Part shown: positions 45,351 through 57,590 of the stretch, in pieces
Numbering within the stretch: position 1 is the stretch's first letter
Layout: every line of letters begins with the position of its first letter
Origin: Portulaca oleracea
Lineage: Eukaryota > Streptophyta > Magnoliopsida > Caryophyllales > Portulacaceae
Assembly: GCA_029582165.1 (NCBI GenBank)
Contig: CM055870.1
Span: 51,987,213 to 52,051,212 of the forward strand
Direction of reading: 5' to 3'
Length of the DNA: 64,000 nucleotides
Notes under the pieces: model-generated
Database searches by the model: none
What the model saw: the letters and a program-made list of their open reading frames with translations, nothing else
What the model was told of the DNA's origin: nothing
Program-made: the position numbers and the translations under genes

Positions 45351-46321
45351 TGAACCGTATCGGGTTCAGTGTCGGGTCCGGGTTCCTTTCTCCTCTCTGG
45401 TGACCACCGCCAAGCGAACCGCTTCGTCCAACTCGAGCCTCGAGTTGCAATTTCCGGTCACTTTGGGAGCTGGGAGGCTAGTCTCGGCCATCCGATGGAT
45501 GGGCCCCGGGGCTCCTTAGGGAGGGGCCCGCTCACAACACCGACCCCGGAGGCCTCCGGACTGGACTGGGCCGTCTCGAGACTAGAGCATAGAAGGTATC
45601 GGGTGCGAGTGTTTAAAACCCCCGGGATTAATAAAAACCAGGGCACAACCGTGGCCATCAGAGAGCTTGCTCGACCGAGCCACCTCCTGGCTCACCCGAG
45701 CAATGCTTCTGCCGAGCGTGAACTGGGCGTCAGGGCCCGCCGCTCGAAGCGCCGTTTCTTTGCTCGCCCGGCGCTTGTTCTGTCGCCGTCATCGCGCGAC
45801 AACCACGCATCATGAAGACTCGCCTTGCGAGCCTTCCTCCCGCCGCCCGAGTGAACCTGCCGAGATCTTTGCGCGACGCGACCGACGATCGACGAGTGCG
45901 TAAGGCTCGCTCACCCGAGCCGTCCTTCTGCTCGCCCGAGCCGGCGTTCTGGAAGACACCTTTTTTACGCTGTTTTGGCTTAATTTTGGGTTTAGTATAA
46001 ATAGCTTGTTATTATACTTCTCCAGGCACTTTTGACTGATTAATGAATATGCTTATGCATTGCTTAGGGTTTCTCCCTTCCTTCTAAAATCTTGCTTTAC
46101 TTTATCCATTGATTAATGGTGGTGTTTGCAAGTCATCTCTTTATTGATCATTTGGTGGAATCATCCTTTATGATGGTCATGGTGGGATGCTAGGCCTTTG
46201 GTGGTGGAGTTTCCTTTATCCAAGGTCATATCCAAATCCTTTGGGTGATCAAGCTCTTATTTGATTGTGAATCAAGTCTCTCAAGCTAGTCCATCAATCT
46301 TTCCCATCACGCCACACTCCA
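45351..46321 (+). repeat. Gypsy 5' LTR
   Basis: 971 bp. The first 600 bp are strongly GC-rich, and a TATAAATAG core sits at 45996-46004. It differs from the 3' LTR by scattered substitutions and several indels in the GC-rich part. Confidence 0.93.
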
Positions 46322-46323
46322 TT

Positions 46324-46335
46324 TGGTATCAGAGC
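46324..46335 (+). other. Gypsy primer-binding site
   Basis: TGGTATCAGAGC two bases after the 5' LTR, complementary to the initiator Met tRNA 3' end. Confidence 0.85.
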
Positions 46336-46671
46336 ACAAGGTTATTCATCTAGCTTGAGTATTCCATTGTTCTTGCTAGTTTGTTCTCTATTGTTGGATT
46401 TTTGCTATTTCGATTGAAATATTGGTGTTCCCCAACCCTTGTGACTCCAAGTGTGTTGGAGAAATTGTTATTGCTATTGTGTTTGTTGATTTTGATGCGT
46501 ATTGGAGCTTTGAGGAATAGTTGGAAAATTTGTGCACACAAGGTGTTCGATAAAATGCCCAAGTAAGAAAAACACAAAGAACCCTTAACCAAACACAAGC
46601 CAACTACAAGAAAACCTCCAAACTCCACAAAATATCCCAAACACAATCCGTCCCATACCTTTACCCTCGAC

Positions 46672-48260
46672 ATGGAAGGTCACGATGACTCCGATCGAGA
46701 GGAACCTAGCTACCGGGGTAGCCCTCAACTTCGGGTTCTCGAGAATCGACTTGCCACCCATGACGAACAATTCTCCTCCATCAATCGAACCCTTAATGCC
46801 ATCGTGGCACGGTTGGATAATCTCGCCCTAGAGCGTCCGGCTCCGCCTCGAGTTGAACGTCCGAGGCGTACACAAAGCCCAGTCCGTCCTCCTCCAAACT
46901 TTGAGTCGAGTGACGATGCTAGAGGCTCTCCACGACGCCGAATTCGCCGGAATGTGCATGAACAACCCCCTCGTGACGACTTCCAGGACATTAAAATTGA
47001 CATCCCCGAATTCAACGGCTCCACCGACCCGGATGACTACCTCGAATGGATCCAACTGATGGATAGGATCTTCGAGACCAAGGAGTATGATGATGAGAAG
47101 GCTTATAAGATCGCGAGCTTGAAACTCACCAGGGCCGCTTCGCTTTGGTTTGAGAATATGAAGTTGCAACGGACTCGTGAAGGAAAAGCAAGGATTTCTA
47201 CTTGGACCCGGCTTAAGCAAGTGATGAATCGCCGCTTTTTGCCAAACACTTACCGTCAAGACGTTCTGAAGAAGGCCTATGCCCTTACCCAAGGCAAACG
47301 AACCGTCGGAGAATACATTTCGGAATTCGAGCAACTTCTTATCAAGAGTGGCCTCTAGGAGCCTGAGGATCAAACCATGATGCGATTTTTGAATGGCTTG
47401 AACTCCACAATCGCTAAAAGGGTTGAGGTCCAACCATACTATTCCATGGATGAATTGTGTAGTTTGGCTCTCCGAGTTGAGCGAAGAAGAATGGAAGGAT
47501 CCAACACCAAATCCTTGTCTAGACCCGTCTACTCACCATCTAACCGACCTCCTCCGGAGTCAAGCACTCCAAGGTCTAGCGAGACACCGAGGTCCACACC
47601 AACACCAAGAATTGACAAAGGAAAGGGCTTCACGGAGACTCCAACGGAACCTCCTCGACGAGAAGGCGGAAATGCTTTAGGTGCCATGGTTATGGCCATT
47701 TTCAAGCCGATTGTCCAAACCGTCGGGCTTTGACTCTCCAAGAGGTCCATGACATCGATGATGAGCTTGAAAGGCTCAAGAGGAACCCAAGTGTTGGTTG
47801 AAGATACGATTACTAGCGATGATGAGGACGCCGCTCCATACCCCGTGCGTGGAGTGCACTTGTTGTGAGGAGAGCTTTGCATATCCATGAGACTCCACTC
47901 GATAAGGCCCAACGGAAATGTTGTTCCAAACGCTGCTTCAGAGGTGGAAAAGTGTGCACTCTTGTCATCGATGGAGGAAGTTGCACGAATGTCGATCTAC
48001 CACTATGGTCGAAGCTTGGCTTGCCTCTATTACCGCACCCTACCCTATTCACTCCATTGGCTCAACGATCACAACAAAGATCAAGGTAACTAAGCAAGTC
48101 TTAGTAAATTTTTCTTTTGGATCTAACTATGATGATTCCTTGTTTGTGATGTTGTCCTATGAGCACTTGTCACATTTTATTGGGACGACCATGGCAATAT
48201 GACAAGAAAGCGGTGCACAATGGGTTGAACAACACTTATACATTCACCCATAAAGACAAG
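46672..48260 (+). pseudogene. Gypsy gag and partial protease, broken
   Basis: Gag begins at ATG 46672 and carries a Gypsy capsid core (IDIPEFNGSTDPDDYLEW, then FLPNTYRQDVLKKAYAL). An in-frame TAG at 47356-47358 interrupts it and the same frame then continues (EPEDQTMMRFLNGLN). Near 47665 the frame shifts, and a CCHC knuckle CFRCHGYGHFQADC follows. A third frame shows an aspartic-protease-like VCTLVIDGGSCTNV (about 47960-48000) and traces of its C-terminal side to about 48260. The remainder to 48655 has no recognisable pol. In an active element gag forms the particle and protease matures it. Confidence 0.85.
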
Positions 48261-48668
48261 AAAGTCAAGTTACTTCCCATTTCTCCGCGAAACCAAACTT
48301 CAAAAGCCGGATGGGTAGTGAGTTGAGGAACCTTTTCATGATGAGCAAAACACGGATGAGTGTACTCTTGGCAGGACGAGCTCCTTTGCTTTGTCTTTGC
48401 CTCGTAGTGAGCCTAGTGAGATTGAGAGTTCCCAAGCACCACATAAAATTCCTCATCGCCCTTAACCCTTCACCTCCACAAGACAAGCCTCCTTCTACTT
48501 TCTTGCATATGGATGATGGGTACATTGTGGGATTTGAAGATTGTGGGTTGTCAAGCATGTTTGTTCGAAGCGTTCGGGAAGTTCGGAACTTCATGGGGAC
48601 GATTGATGAAGAGTGCTTCAGTTTTAACCCCCAAGAGTTGAGGGCAACTCTTTTTCAAGAGGGGGAGT

Positions 48669-49618
48669 ATGAACCGTACCGGGTTTAGTGTCGGGTCCGG
48701 GTTCCTTTCTCCTCTCTGGTGACCACCGCCAAGCGAACCGCTTCGTCCAACTCGAGCCTCGAGTTGCAATTTCCGGTCACTTTGGGAGCTGGGAGGCTAG
48801 TCTCGGACATCCGATGGATGGGCCCCGGGGCTCCTTAGGGAGGGGCCCGCTCACAACACCGACCCCGGAGGCCTCGGGACTGGACCGGGCCGTCTCGAGA
48901 CTAGAGCATAGAAGGTATCGGGGTGCGAGTGTTTAAAACCCCCGGGATTAATAAAAACCAGGGCACAACCGTGGCCATCAGAGAGCTTGCTCGACCGAGC
49001 CACCTCCTGGCTCACCCGAGCAATGCTTCTGCCGAGCGTGAACTGGGCGTCAGGGCCCGCCGCCGAAGCCGTTTCCTTTGCTCGCTCGAGCAGGCGGCGT
49101 TCTGTCGCATCATCGTGCGCACAACCACGCATCCAAGACACCGCCGCCGAGCCTTCCTCCCGCCGCCCGAGCTGAACCTGCCGAGATGCTGCAGACGCGA
49201 CCGCCGACGATCGACGACAGTGAAGGCCCGCCGCCGAGCCGCTGCTCGAAGACACCTTTTTTACGCTGTTTTGGCTTAATTTTGGGTTTAGTATAAATAG
49301 CTTGCTATTATACTTCTCCAAGCACTTTTTGACTGATTAATGAATATGCTTATGCATTGCTTAGGGTTTCTCCCTTCCTTCTAAAATCTTGCTTTACTTT
49401 ATCCATTGATTAATGGTGGTGTTTGCAAGTCATCTCTTTATTGATCATTTGGTGGAATCATCCTTTATGATGGTCATGGTGGGATGCTAGGCCTTTGGTG
49501 GTGGAGTTTCCTTTATCCAAGGTCATATCCAAATCCTTTGGGTGATCAAGCTCTTATTTGATTGTGAATCAAGTCTCTCAAGCTAGTCCATCAATCTTTC
49601 CCATCACGCCACGCTCCA
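48669..49618 (+). repeat. Gypsy 3' LTR
   Basis: 950 bp, TG...CA, TATAAATAG at 49292-49300, same layout as the 5' LTR with small deletions in the GC-rich half. Confidence 0.93.
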
Positions 49619-49623
49619 GGTAC

Positions 49624-50040
49624 GTAGCTGCGAGGGTGAAGCAAATGGAAGGATATGCCCCTGTCGAGATTGACGAGGTTCAGGCTTTGCATGTTCAGCT
49701 TAAAGTTCACTTGGGAAGTAGGTTTCGAATTATTGATGATTGAAGAAGATTGCCTCCGACTCATTTATAAGATCGAAGATAGGTTCCAACGCAAAAGTGC
49801 TTTAGGTTTAATTATTGCTTAGATTTGTAATCATTCAAAACAACTTAGTTTTATTTCTTTGAATCTCATTCTTCGAGTAGGGAATAGAGTCACTCATTAT
49901 CTCGTTCACCTTCAACCCTATCATTTGTCTGAACAAATTTGCTCGGAGGAGGGCCCTGAGGCCTCTTTAACATTGGCCAAAGATTATATGTTCTTCCTTG
50001 TTACTGATCATAAATAAAGTCGTTTTGATGCTGGCTCTAA
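49624..50040 (+). pseudogene. RNase H-like (RVT_3) remnant, downstream part
   Basis: After the Gypsy insertion the domain continues: YVAARVKQMEGYAPVEIDEV, then EEDCLRLIYKIEDRFQRKSA in a second frame and LILRVGNRVTHYLVHLQPYH in a third, ending near an A-rich tract (50037). Stops and frameshifts make it a pseudogene. The A-rich end fits a LINE 3' tail. Confidence 0.5.
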
Positions 50041-50227
50041 AAAAACACATCATATCTATAATCTATTTCTTCATTCAGAGACTAACCTGCCAATAATAAT
50101 GGAGGATTTTTTTCAAAAGAATTACATGTGAATGAGAGAGATTAAAGAAAGGGATATAGAGAGAAGGGGACAAAAGGAGAGCAAAAGGTGAAATCTGACG
50201 CTTGGCCATACCATGCGTGTTGTATGC

Positions 50228-50400
50228 AGTAGTGGCAAAAAATCGGGTTCGGACAATTTGGACACTCGGACAAAATCCCTAAATTCGAACTTTGACTCAA
50301 TTTTAAATTCAGACATTTTGTGATGTCCGAACTTGGACCCGAATTGTCCGAATTTGTTCGAACTCAAATATGTTCGAATATAACCAAACCCCAATTTACA
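50228..50400 (-). repeat. Dispersed AT-rich repeat, copy 2
   Basis: Read on the minus strand this matches parts of 8640-9058 (GGACATCACAAAATGTCTGA and a CAAATTGTCCGAACCCGA end). Its borders were not resolved. Confidence 0.4.
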
Positions 50401-51442
50401 CTAAATTTAGACACAATGGTTGTTTTACTGTGCTTCCTATAATAGTTTTTTTTTATAATTAACGGTCAAAAGACTTTTTTATTTAAAAGTTGAGCCTATA
50501 TAATGAGGCAAACAGTCGGCAATGAAAACAGACACCAAGAGCAAATGAAGTTCCTCCACCATAGGAGCCCAACCCGGTAAATACAACCATAGGACTACCA
50601 AATCCAGACTAACAACGATATAATGGAAAATGCTTAGGAGAATATTAAAATTTATATCAATTTTAACCTCCAGCAACACAGAGATTTTCAGCCTGTGGAA
50701 AAATTTGAGATAGCACTTGCATTTGATCTCCAGCCTCCTTCAGTTTTTGAGACCCATCAGAAGAGTAGAGCAGCTGTGTATTACAAAATTCAGATTGGTT
50801 GTTGATTGCCTAGCATTAATCAACACCAACAGAAGTTGCATCAGGGATTAAACCAAGCTTCACATAGTTGATGATGACATCCATGACTGGGAACCTAAAC
50901 ACTCCACCTAGTAATGTAATTTGATTGATGAATTGATACCCTCCCACATCAAGCAGTGGCCTACAACAGAGAGATCAGAAGGATCACATGTTGTCAACCA
51001 CCAACCTGAACCCAAAAATATCCTCACCCCTTCTAATATCTAAAAACTCAAATCTTTCGTATATCTTGCACATTGTAACAGTCCACTAAAATCACACCTC
51101 ACCCCTAAAGCATACCAAAGCTGCCTTGCCACTGCACACACCCATCTGCAGATATCGTAGCTCAAAATCCACACCAGATAATCTTCTCCATCATCAACCA
51201 ATTACTCCTCAACACCACACAACGCATGAAAAAAGTGTGCATCAATTATCCGGGAAGAAGAACCAACATAAGCCAAACATTTACACCAAGCCTGACTTAA
51301 ACAACACAACCATTGAATATTTTCATCAACATCTGACATATCAATAGACAGCTGCAGACAACCAACTTTGAAAACCAGACCGACAAGCACCACATTCATA
51401 GAAAAAGAAGTCACAACACCACAAAAACCACATGATAATTGT
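50401..51442. other. Spacer without a recognised gene
   Basis: Short protein-like runs exist on the minus strand (for example FINQITLLGGVFRFPVMDV near 50935-50880), but stops break them and I do not recognise a family. It could be an old transposon or gene fragment split by the Copia element that follows. Confidence 0.35.
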
Positions 51443-51447
51443 GTATT

Positions 51448-51641
51448 TGTGAAGTTATCAAGGTGTTAATTGTGTTAGTTATTTTCTGTTATTTCCAGGT
51501 TCAAGATTTTGTTACTTGTTTCTTGGATCTGTCAAGCTGTTGCTTGTGTATATATAGTCTTAGGTTGATCATTGTATTTTTCATCTTTCACATATACAAA
51601 GTATTATTCTTCTGTCATTCTCTCCTATCCCCAAATTCTCA
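51448..51641 (+). repeat. Copia 5' LTR
   Basis: 194 bp with TATATATAG near 51549-51557. It is followed by the primer-binding site at about 51642-51653. Confidence 0.93.
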
Positions 51642-51757
51642 TTGTATCAGAGCAAGGCTGCTCTTCTGCCTTCCTCTAAGAAACAAAGCCTTCATCCTTC
51701 CAGAAATACTGGCTTCCTGATTCAAGAAAAGGCAGAACAATTCAAGCTTGCTGACAG

Positions 51758-54700
51758 ATGACTAAAATCGAGAAACCATCTGATACAATAGCTGAACAAG
51801 AAGCTGAGATGGGAGATGGTCCTGATCAAGGTCAACCAAAGAATGATGGAGAATTGTATAACAATGACCCCTTATATCTTCAAAGCTCAGACCACCAGGA
51901 TTGCAGATTGTAAATATCAAACTTAGTGGGGAAGAGCCATTAAGATAGCCTTGAATACCAAAGTCAAGATGGGATTCATCAATGGGGAATGTCCTCGCCC
52001 AAAACAGGTTACACTTCTCAACCAGTGGATTAAGTGTGACAATATGGTTATTAGTTGGCTATTAAACTGCATGATCACTGAGTTATCTGAGTCCTTCTTA
52101 TATGTAAATACTGCACAAGAACTATGGGGAGAGTTAAGTGAAAGATTTGGCCAAAGTAATGGCCCCTTGTTGTTTCAGTTAGAAAAGGAAATTTCTGACT
52201 TGCATCAAGGCAAGCAGTCTGTGGCAATCTATTTTACTAGATTGAAGAGGCTTTGGGATGAGATGAGTGAAATGTCTGATGTGCAAGTTTGTAGCTGTCC
52301 TGTAACATGTCCCCACGTTAAGACTTCTGTTGATATGGAACAAAGAAGAAGGCTTGTCCAATTCTTGATGCACTTGAATGATGAATTTGATGCTGTAAGG
52401 GCACAAATTCTTCTAATGGATCCTTTACCTACAATCAACAAAGCATATTCGTTGGTTCAAAGGGCAGAGTGTCAAAAGATTGCCTCTGGAGGGCTTCAGT
52501 TCTCCTCTGAGATTGCAGCTAACACTCAAAGGCATTTTGGCTACACTGACAGTAATGCGAATGGCCTAAGTGTAAGGAACTCCTTCAAAGGAGCCAAGAA
52601 GGACTCCAAGAAAGAAAAGGCAAACCAATTCTGCACTTACTGTCAGAGACATGGGCACGAGAAGGAACATTGTTTCAAACTGGTGGGATATCCAGACTGG
52701 TACAAAGGCAAAAGGACAGTTGCAAATGTCTTTCTTGGAGAAACAGAAGACAGTCCCTTAGAAGAAGAGACTCCTAGGATGGATACAAAGTTTCTCCAAC
52801 AAGTAGCTCCTGAAGTCTTCAAGATGAATCAAAACAGGAAAGATCAAGGACAGACATCTCAGGCAACTTCTTCTCAAGCTGCCTCTCATTTTGTGCATGG
52901 CTCGAAGCTTTCAGATGAAAGTTTTTCAGGTAATATCTTACAAATTAGCACTTGCTTCAATATTCAAAAGAAAAATTTGTCTGAAACTTCTTGGATTGTG
53001 GATACTGGGGCAAGTGATCACATGGCTTATGATAGATCCCTATTTAGTTCTCTTTATAAACTAAATAAACTTATATCTATCGCAATGCCTGATGGCAATA
53101 GCAAAGTGGTAAAACTGGCTGGGAATATAACTTTGGACAATGGGTTAAAACTACATAAAGTACTGTATGTCCCTGATTTTTCTTTTAATTTGTTGTCTGT
53201 CATTAAGCTTCTTTCTGATCAAACCATATATATGATTGCTTTTGCTGAAAAATGTCTATTTCAGGACCTTTTAAGTAAGCAAATCATAGCCATTGCCTAT
53301 GAAAATCATGGTCTCTACAGATTGGAATCCAAGCATAACAAGAAGGCCTTTCTCAGTCATAAGCCACATGTGCTGATCACTGATAAGAATTGTAATGTTG
53401 TCAGAAACAATGAAGTTTCTTTGCATATTTTACATTCAAGATTAGATCACACTTCTCTTTCTAAACTAGAACACATCTTGAATTGTAATATTGATAATAA
53501 AAGCTTCTTTTGTGATACTTGCATACTTGCCAAAGCTTACGGGCTACCCTTTCACAGAAGTTCTATCAAAACTTGCTTTCCTTTTCAATTAGTTCATATG
53601 GATCTTTGGGGTCCATATAGAACTCCAAACATAAATGGAGCTAAGTATTTCTTAACCATAGTCGATGATTACACTAGGTGTACTTGGACCCAGTTATTGC
53701 ATGATAAAACTCAAGTTTATAATGGCATTGAAAAATTCCTAAGTATGGTGAATAATCAGTTTGATGGGCATGTAAAGGCAATTAGAACTGATAATGGAAC
53801 TGAATTCCTTCAGAAATCCTGCACATCTCTTTTTGATGCAAAAGGGATCATACACCAAAGGTCTATGGTGAGAACACCCCAACAAAATGGGGTGGTAGAG
53901 AGGAAGCATAGGCACCTTCTTGATACAGCAAGGGCCATCAGGCTCCAAGCTGGGTTTCCAAAATCTTTCTGGGGTGAATGCATACTGGCAGCCACCTCCA
54001 TCATCAACAAGCTACCAATGAAAAATTTGGGATGGAAGAGTCCTTATGAGATGCTTTACAAAGAAAAACCAAATCTAGATGATCTAAGAACTATTGGGTG
54101 TCAATGTTTTGCTGTTAACTTGGGAGAAAAGGATAAGTTTTCTGATAGGGCTATGAGATGTGTCTTGTTAGGATATACATATGGTATGAAAGGATATAAG
54201 TTGCTCACTCTAGATACAAAGAAAGTTGTGCATAGTAGGGATGTAATCTTTGATGAGCAGGTTTTTCCTTTCAAGAATCAAGAAAGGAATCTTCAAGAGT
54301 CCAGAGTATGGTCTTCTTCTGACCATTTTATCAATGACATTCAGAAGAAGACAGATGCAAATGATCATTTACCCTTGGTAAGTCCTGATTCTAACATTAC
54401 ATTTGATGAAACTGATGAACATTTGCATATTGGCAGTATGCAAGACTCTCAGTCACACATCAACACACAAGAAGATGCATCAGAAGTAGGAAACAACAAC
54501 AATGAGGATGATGTTCATGCTCAAGACAGCACAGCTAGAATTGAAGCTCCTGATAACCAAATCATAGATGAAGGGGCAGGCCAGGATGAAATCTTACACC
54601 AAAACCTGAGACGATCCCAAAGACAAAAGCAAACACCTGGCTGGCTTAGGGACTTTGTAGTGTCCAACTGTCACAGGAAGCAAGATCAGTCCCACAGCTT

Positions 54701-56338
54701 CACAGGATATAAGTCATCCCCTTTCCCATTATTCAAGTCAGCTGACTTCTTACCCTATTCTTCTGAATTTACTTCTTCTCTAATTACTACCATGCATGTT
54801 TCTGAGCCTAGTAATTATGCTATAGCAGCAAGACACCCTGAGTGGATAAAAGCCATGAATGAAGAATTAGAAGCCTTGGAAAGAAATGGGACATGGGTCT
54901 TGACCAAGCTTCTAAGTGGCAAAAAGGCCCTAAGTTCAAAGTGGGTTTATAAAATTAAATTCAAACCGGATGGTAGTGTAGAGAGGTATAAGGCCAGGCT
55001 AGTAATAAGAGGGTTTGAGCAAATAAAAAACCAAGATTACAAGCACACTTTTTCTCCAGTAGCCAAATTAACTACTGTAAGGGTCTTCATAGCTATGGCC
55101 ACCATTAAGATGTGGCCCTTGCATCAACTTGATATAAACAATGCATTTCTTCATGGGAACCTTGATGAGGAAGTATATATGACACCTCCTGAAGGGTATA
55201 ATAAGGCCTCTCCTAATCTGGTTTGTAAGCTAAACAAATCACTTTATGGTTTGAAGCAAGCATCCAGACAATGGAACATTGAACTAAGCAACTTTCTTAA
55301 GGGAATAGGCTTTATTCAATCAAAGCATGATTATTCCTTGTTTATCAAAGAGCATAATGATTCAATTCTTTTTGTTCTAGTATATGTGGATGATTTACTA
55401 GTGACAGGAAATGATGAGCAAGGTATCAAGCACCTAAAGGAGCAACTACATAAAGCCTTCACAATTAAAGACTTAGGTCTAGCACGATATTTTCTGGGAA
55501 TTGAGATTACAAGGTCTCAAAAAGGAACCCTTCTGCATCAAAGAAAATACATTGCTGATATCTTAAGTGATGCAGGTTTAACTGCTTCAAAACCTGCACG
55601 TTTTCCACTACCAAAAAGCTTGAAGCTGTCCACAGAAAAAGGAGAAATTCTGGATGATCCAGAACAATATAGGAGGGTTGTTGGAAGATTGTTATATTTG
55701 GCCATCACAAGGCCTGATATTGCCTACATTGCACAACATCTGAGTCAGTTTCTTCAGTGTCCTAGAAAACCACACTATGAAGCAGCTCTACATGTTCTAA
55801 GATATCTCAAAGGAAGTATGAATAAAGGTCTGTATTTTCCAGCACAAACTGATTTCAAACTATCTGCCTTTTGTGATGCAAATTGGGGGAGCTGCCAGAT
55901 GTCATCTAGGTCCCTTACTGGTTATGCAGTCTTCATAGGACAATGCTTGGTGTCTTGGAAGACAAAGAAGCAGAACACAGTAGCCGAGTCTTCTGCCGAG
56001 GCTGAATACAGATCAATGTCCACAACCACATCAGAATTAGTGTGGATAGTCAATTTGCTCCATGATTTGAAGATACCTGTCGAGCTACCAGTAACATTGT
56101 TCTTTGATAATCGTGCAGCCATGCACATAGCTGAGAACCCTGTTTTTCATGAAAGAACGAAGCACCTAAACATTGATTGCCATTACACAAGAGACAAACT
56201 CATGGAAGGGTTCTTGCAGACTGCCTATGTTGCCTCTAAGGATCATTGGTGGCCGACATAATGACTAAGCCTCTAGGGAGTCTCAACATAACCACTTATC
56301 ACCTAGACTTGGCCTAATTGATGTCTCAATGTTTTCAC
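51758..56338 (+). pseudogene. Copia gag-pol polyprotein, almost complete
   Basis: Gag starts at ATG 51758 but breaks at a TAA (51911-51913). A small deletion and two frame changes (51880-51960) separate it from the main frame, which is open for 1436 codons from 51951 (a TTG, not a true start) to 56261. Domains by residue in that frame: gag to about 180, CCHC knuckle near 225 (CTYCQRHGHEKEHC), protease near 347 (WIVDTGASDHM), integrase from about 490 with VHMDLWGP near 546, TDNGTEF near 612 and PQQNGVVERKHRHL, reverse transcriptase from about 963 with YVDDLLVTG near 1144, RNase H near 1306 with SSAEAEYRSM. The last residues (DIMTKPLGSLN) lie in another frame after a shift near 56246. Three lesions therefore inactivate an otherwise conserved polyprotein. 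Confidence 0.9.
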
Positions 56339-56347
56339 CTTGAGGAG

Positions 56348-56541
56348 TGTGAAGTTATCAAGGTGTTAATTGTGTTAGTTATTTTACATTATTTCCAGTG
56401 TTCAAGATTCATTACTTGTTTCTTGGATCTGTCAAGCTGTTGCTTGTGTATATATAGTCTTAGGTTGATCATTGTATTTTTCATCTTTCACATATACAAA
56501 GTATTATTCTTCTGTCATTCTCTCCTATCCCCAAATTCTCA
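56348..56541 (+). repeat. Copia 3' LTR
   Basis: 194 bp, a near copy of the 5' LTR. Differences cluster in its first 75 bp. Confidence 0.93.
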
Positions 56542-56546
56542 GTATT

Positions 56547-57095
56547 ATTTCTGATAGGGGATTAAAAACCTAAACTCCTTCTTCAGACCACTTCCCCCTA
56601 TACTCCATTCTTAAATGCATTATTTCTGCTGAGATCAAACCACAACTGACAGGCAGTAATGAACATGCCTTTAAGAGGGATTTTGTGTACTTTATCTCTT
56701 TCTTTGCTCCACAATCCCTAACTTCCCATGATTCAAACTTCAAAATCAAAGGTCGTTACCTTCCAAAGAAGGTGACAAAACTGCTGAGGTTCTGTTCTTC
56801 CTTCTTTCACTTTCCTTAACTTTCTTCCTTTTCCTAGCAGAGAGATGCCTGATATTCACGTGAGAATGATTGTTTTACTGTGATTTCTACCCTAAGCTTT
56901 GCCCACTAGTCCAAAGCCCACTAAGGCATGCATGAATATGTTGACCATATCATATATCATTGGTTGAAGAGCTCAAATGGCGCGAGTCAATGAGTCATTG
57001 GCAATTGAGTTAATACAAAAAATGATAATGACAAAAGTATTTATAATTATACTTTATTTCATTTTTTCTTTTACTACTTTATTTAATAGTAATGA
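56547..57095. other. Spacer without a recognised gene
   Basis: Mixed-composition sequence, possibly the continuation of the material before the Copia insertion. No supported gene. Confidence 0.4.
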
Positions 57096-57099
57096 AAAA

Positions 57100-57590
57100 A
57101 ATTATTTATAATTATGAGCATTGTAGTACATTTCTATAAATATTTTTCATGAGATTTATGAGCATTGACTAGAGCTTGAGCGACATGATTTATTTATGGA
57201 CATTATTTAGTATTTTTAAGAGCATTGTTATAGAGCTCTATGAGCATTATATAACCATACTTTTCAAATTTATTTTTTTATTGTCATTATTATCTTATGT
57301 TGTCTTTATAAAATTTTATAAGCATTGTAAATTTGTAATGCATTTTATGAACAATTTCATGTGGTTTATGAGCATTACACTAGAACTTAAAAGTATTGCA
57401 GGATTCGTTTTAGGATATTGTTTAGTGTTTTTATGAGCATTATTGTAGAGCTTTATGAGCATTGTTATATAATCGTACTTTCAAAATCATTTTTTATTAT
57501 CATTATTAGCATGTTTTGTCTCGATAGATTTTATGAGCGTAGGAGTATATTTTTATGAACATTTTTCATGTAATTCATAAACATTGCAAT
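57100..57590. repeat. Degenerate ~215-bp tandem repeat
   Basis: TTTATGAGCATT and close variants recur at least eight times. Two long copies can be lined up (about 57158-57375 and 57367-57586), sharing GTTATA(T)AA(C/T)C(A/G)TACTTTC and TTATGAACAATTT / TTATGAACATTTT. A shorter partial copy precedes them. The repeat is AT-rich and non-coding. Confidence 0.55.

Larger units (their letters stand above)
45351..49618 (+). mobile_element. Ty3-Gypsy LTR element lacking most of pol
   Basis: LTR1 is 45351-46321 (971 bp) and LTR2 is 48669-49618 (950 bp), both TG...CA, with a perfect 5-bp duplication GGTAC (45346-45350 and 49619-49623). The primer-binding site TGGTATCAGAGC is at 46324-46335 and a polypurine tract CAAGAGGGGGA at about 48657-48667. 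The interior is only 2.35 kb and carries broken gag and a protease piece, with no reverse transcriptase, RNase H or integrase. It would need enzymes from another element to move. Confidence 0.93.
51448..56541 (+). mobile_element. Ty1-Copia LTR retrotransposon, nearly intact
   Basis: Length 5094 bp. The LTRs (51448-51641 and 56348-56541) are 194 bp each, TG...CA, differing at about six positions. The target duplication GTATT is perfect (51443-51447 and 56542-56546). A primer-binding-like TTGTATCAGAGC follows the 5' LTR by one base. A single long frame covers most of gag plus all of pol. Confidence 0.95.

Noticed and set aside
45369..46000. Several GC-rich open frames, repeated near 48688-49296
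   Set aside because: They lie within the Gypsy LTRs and owe their length to high GC content.
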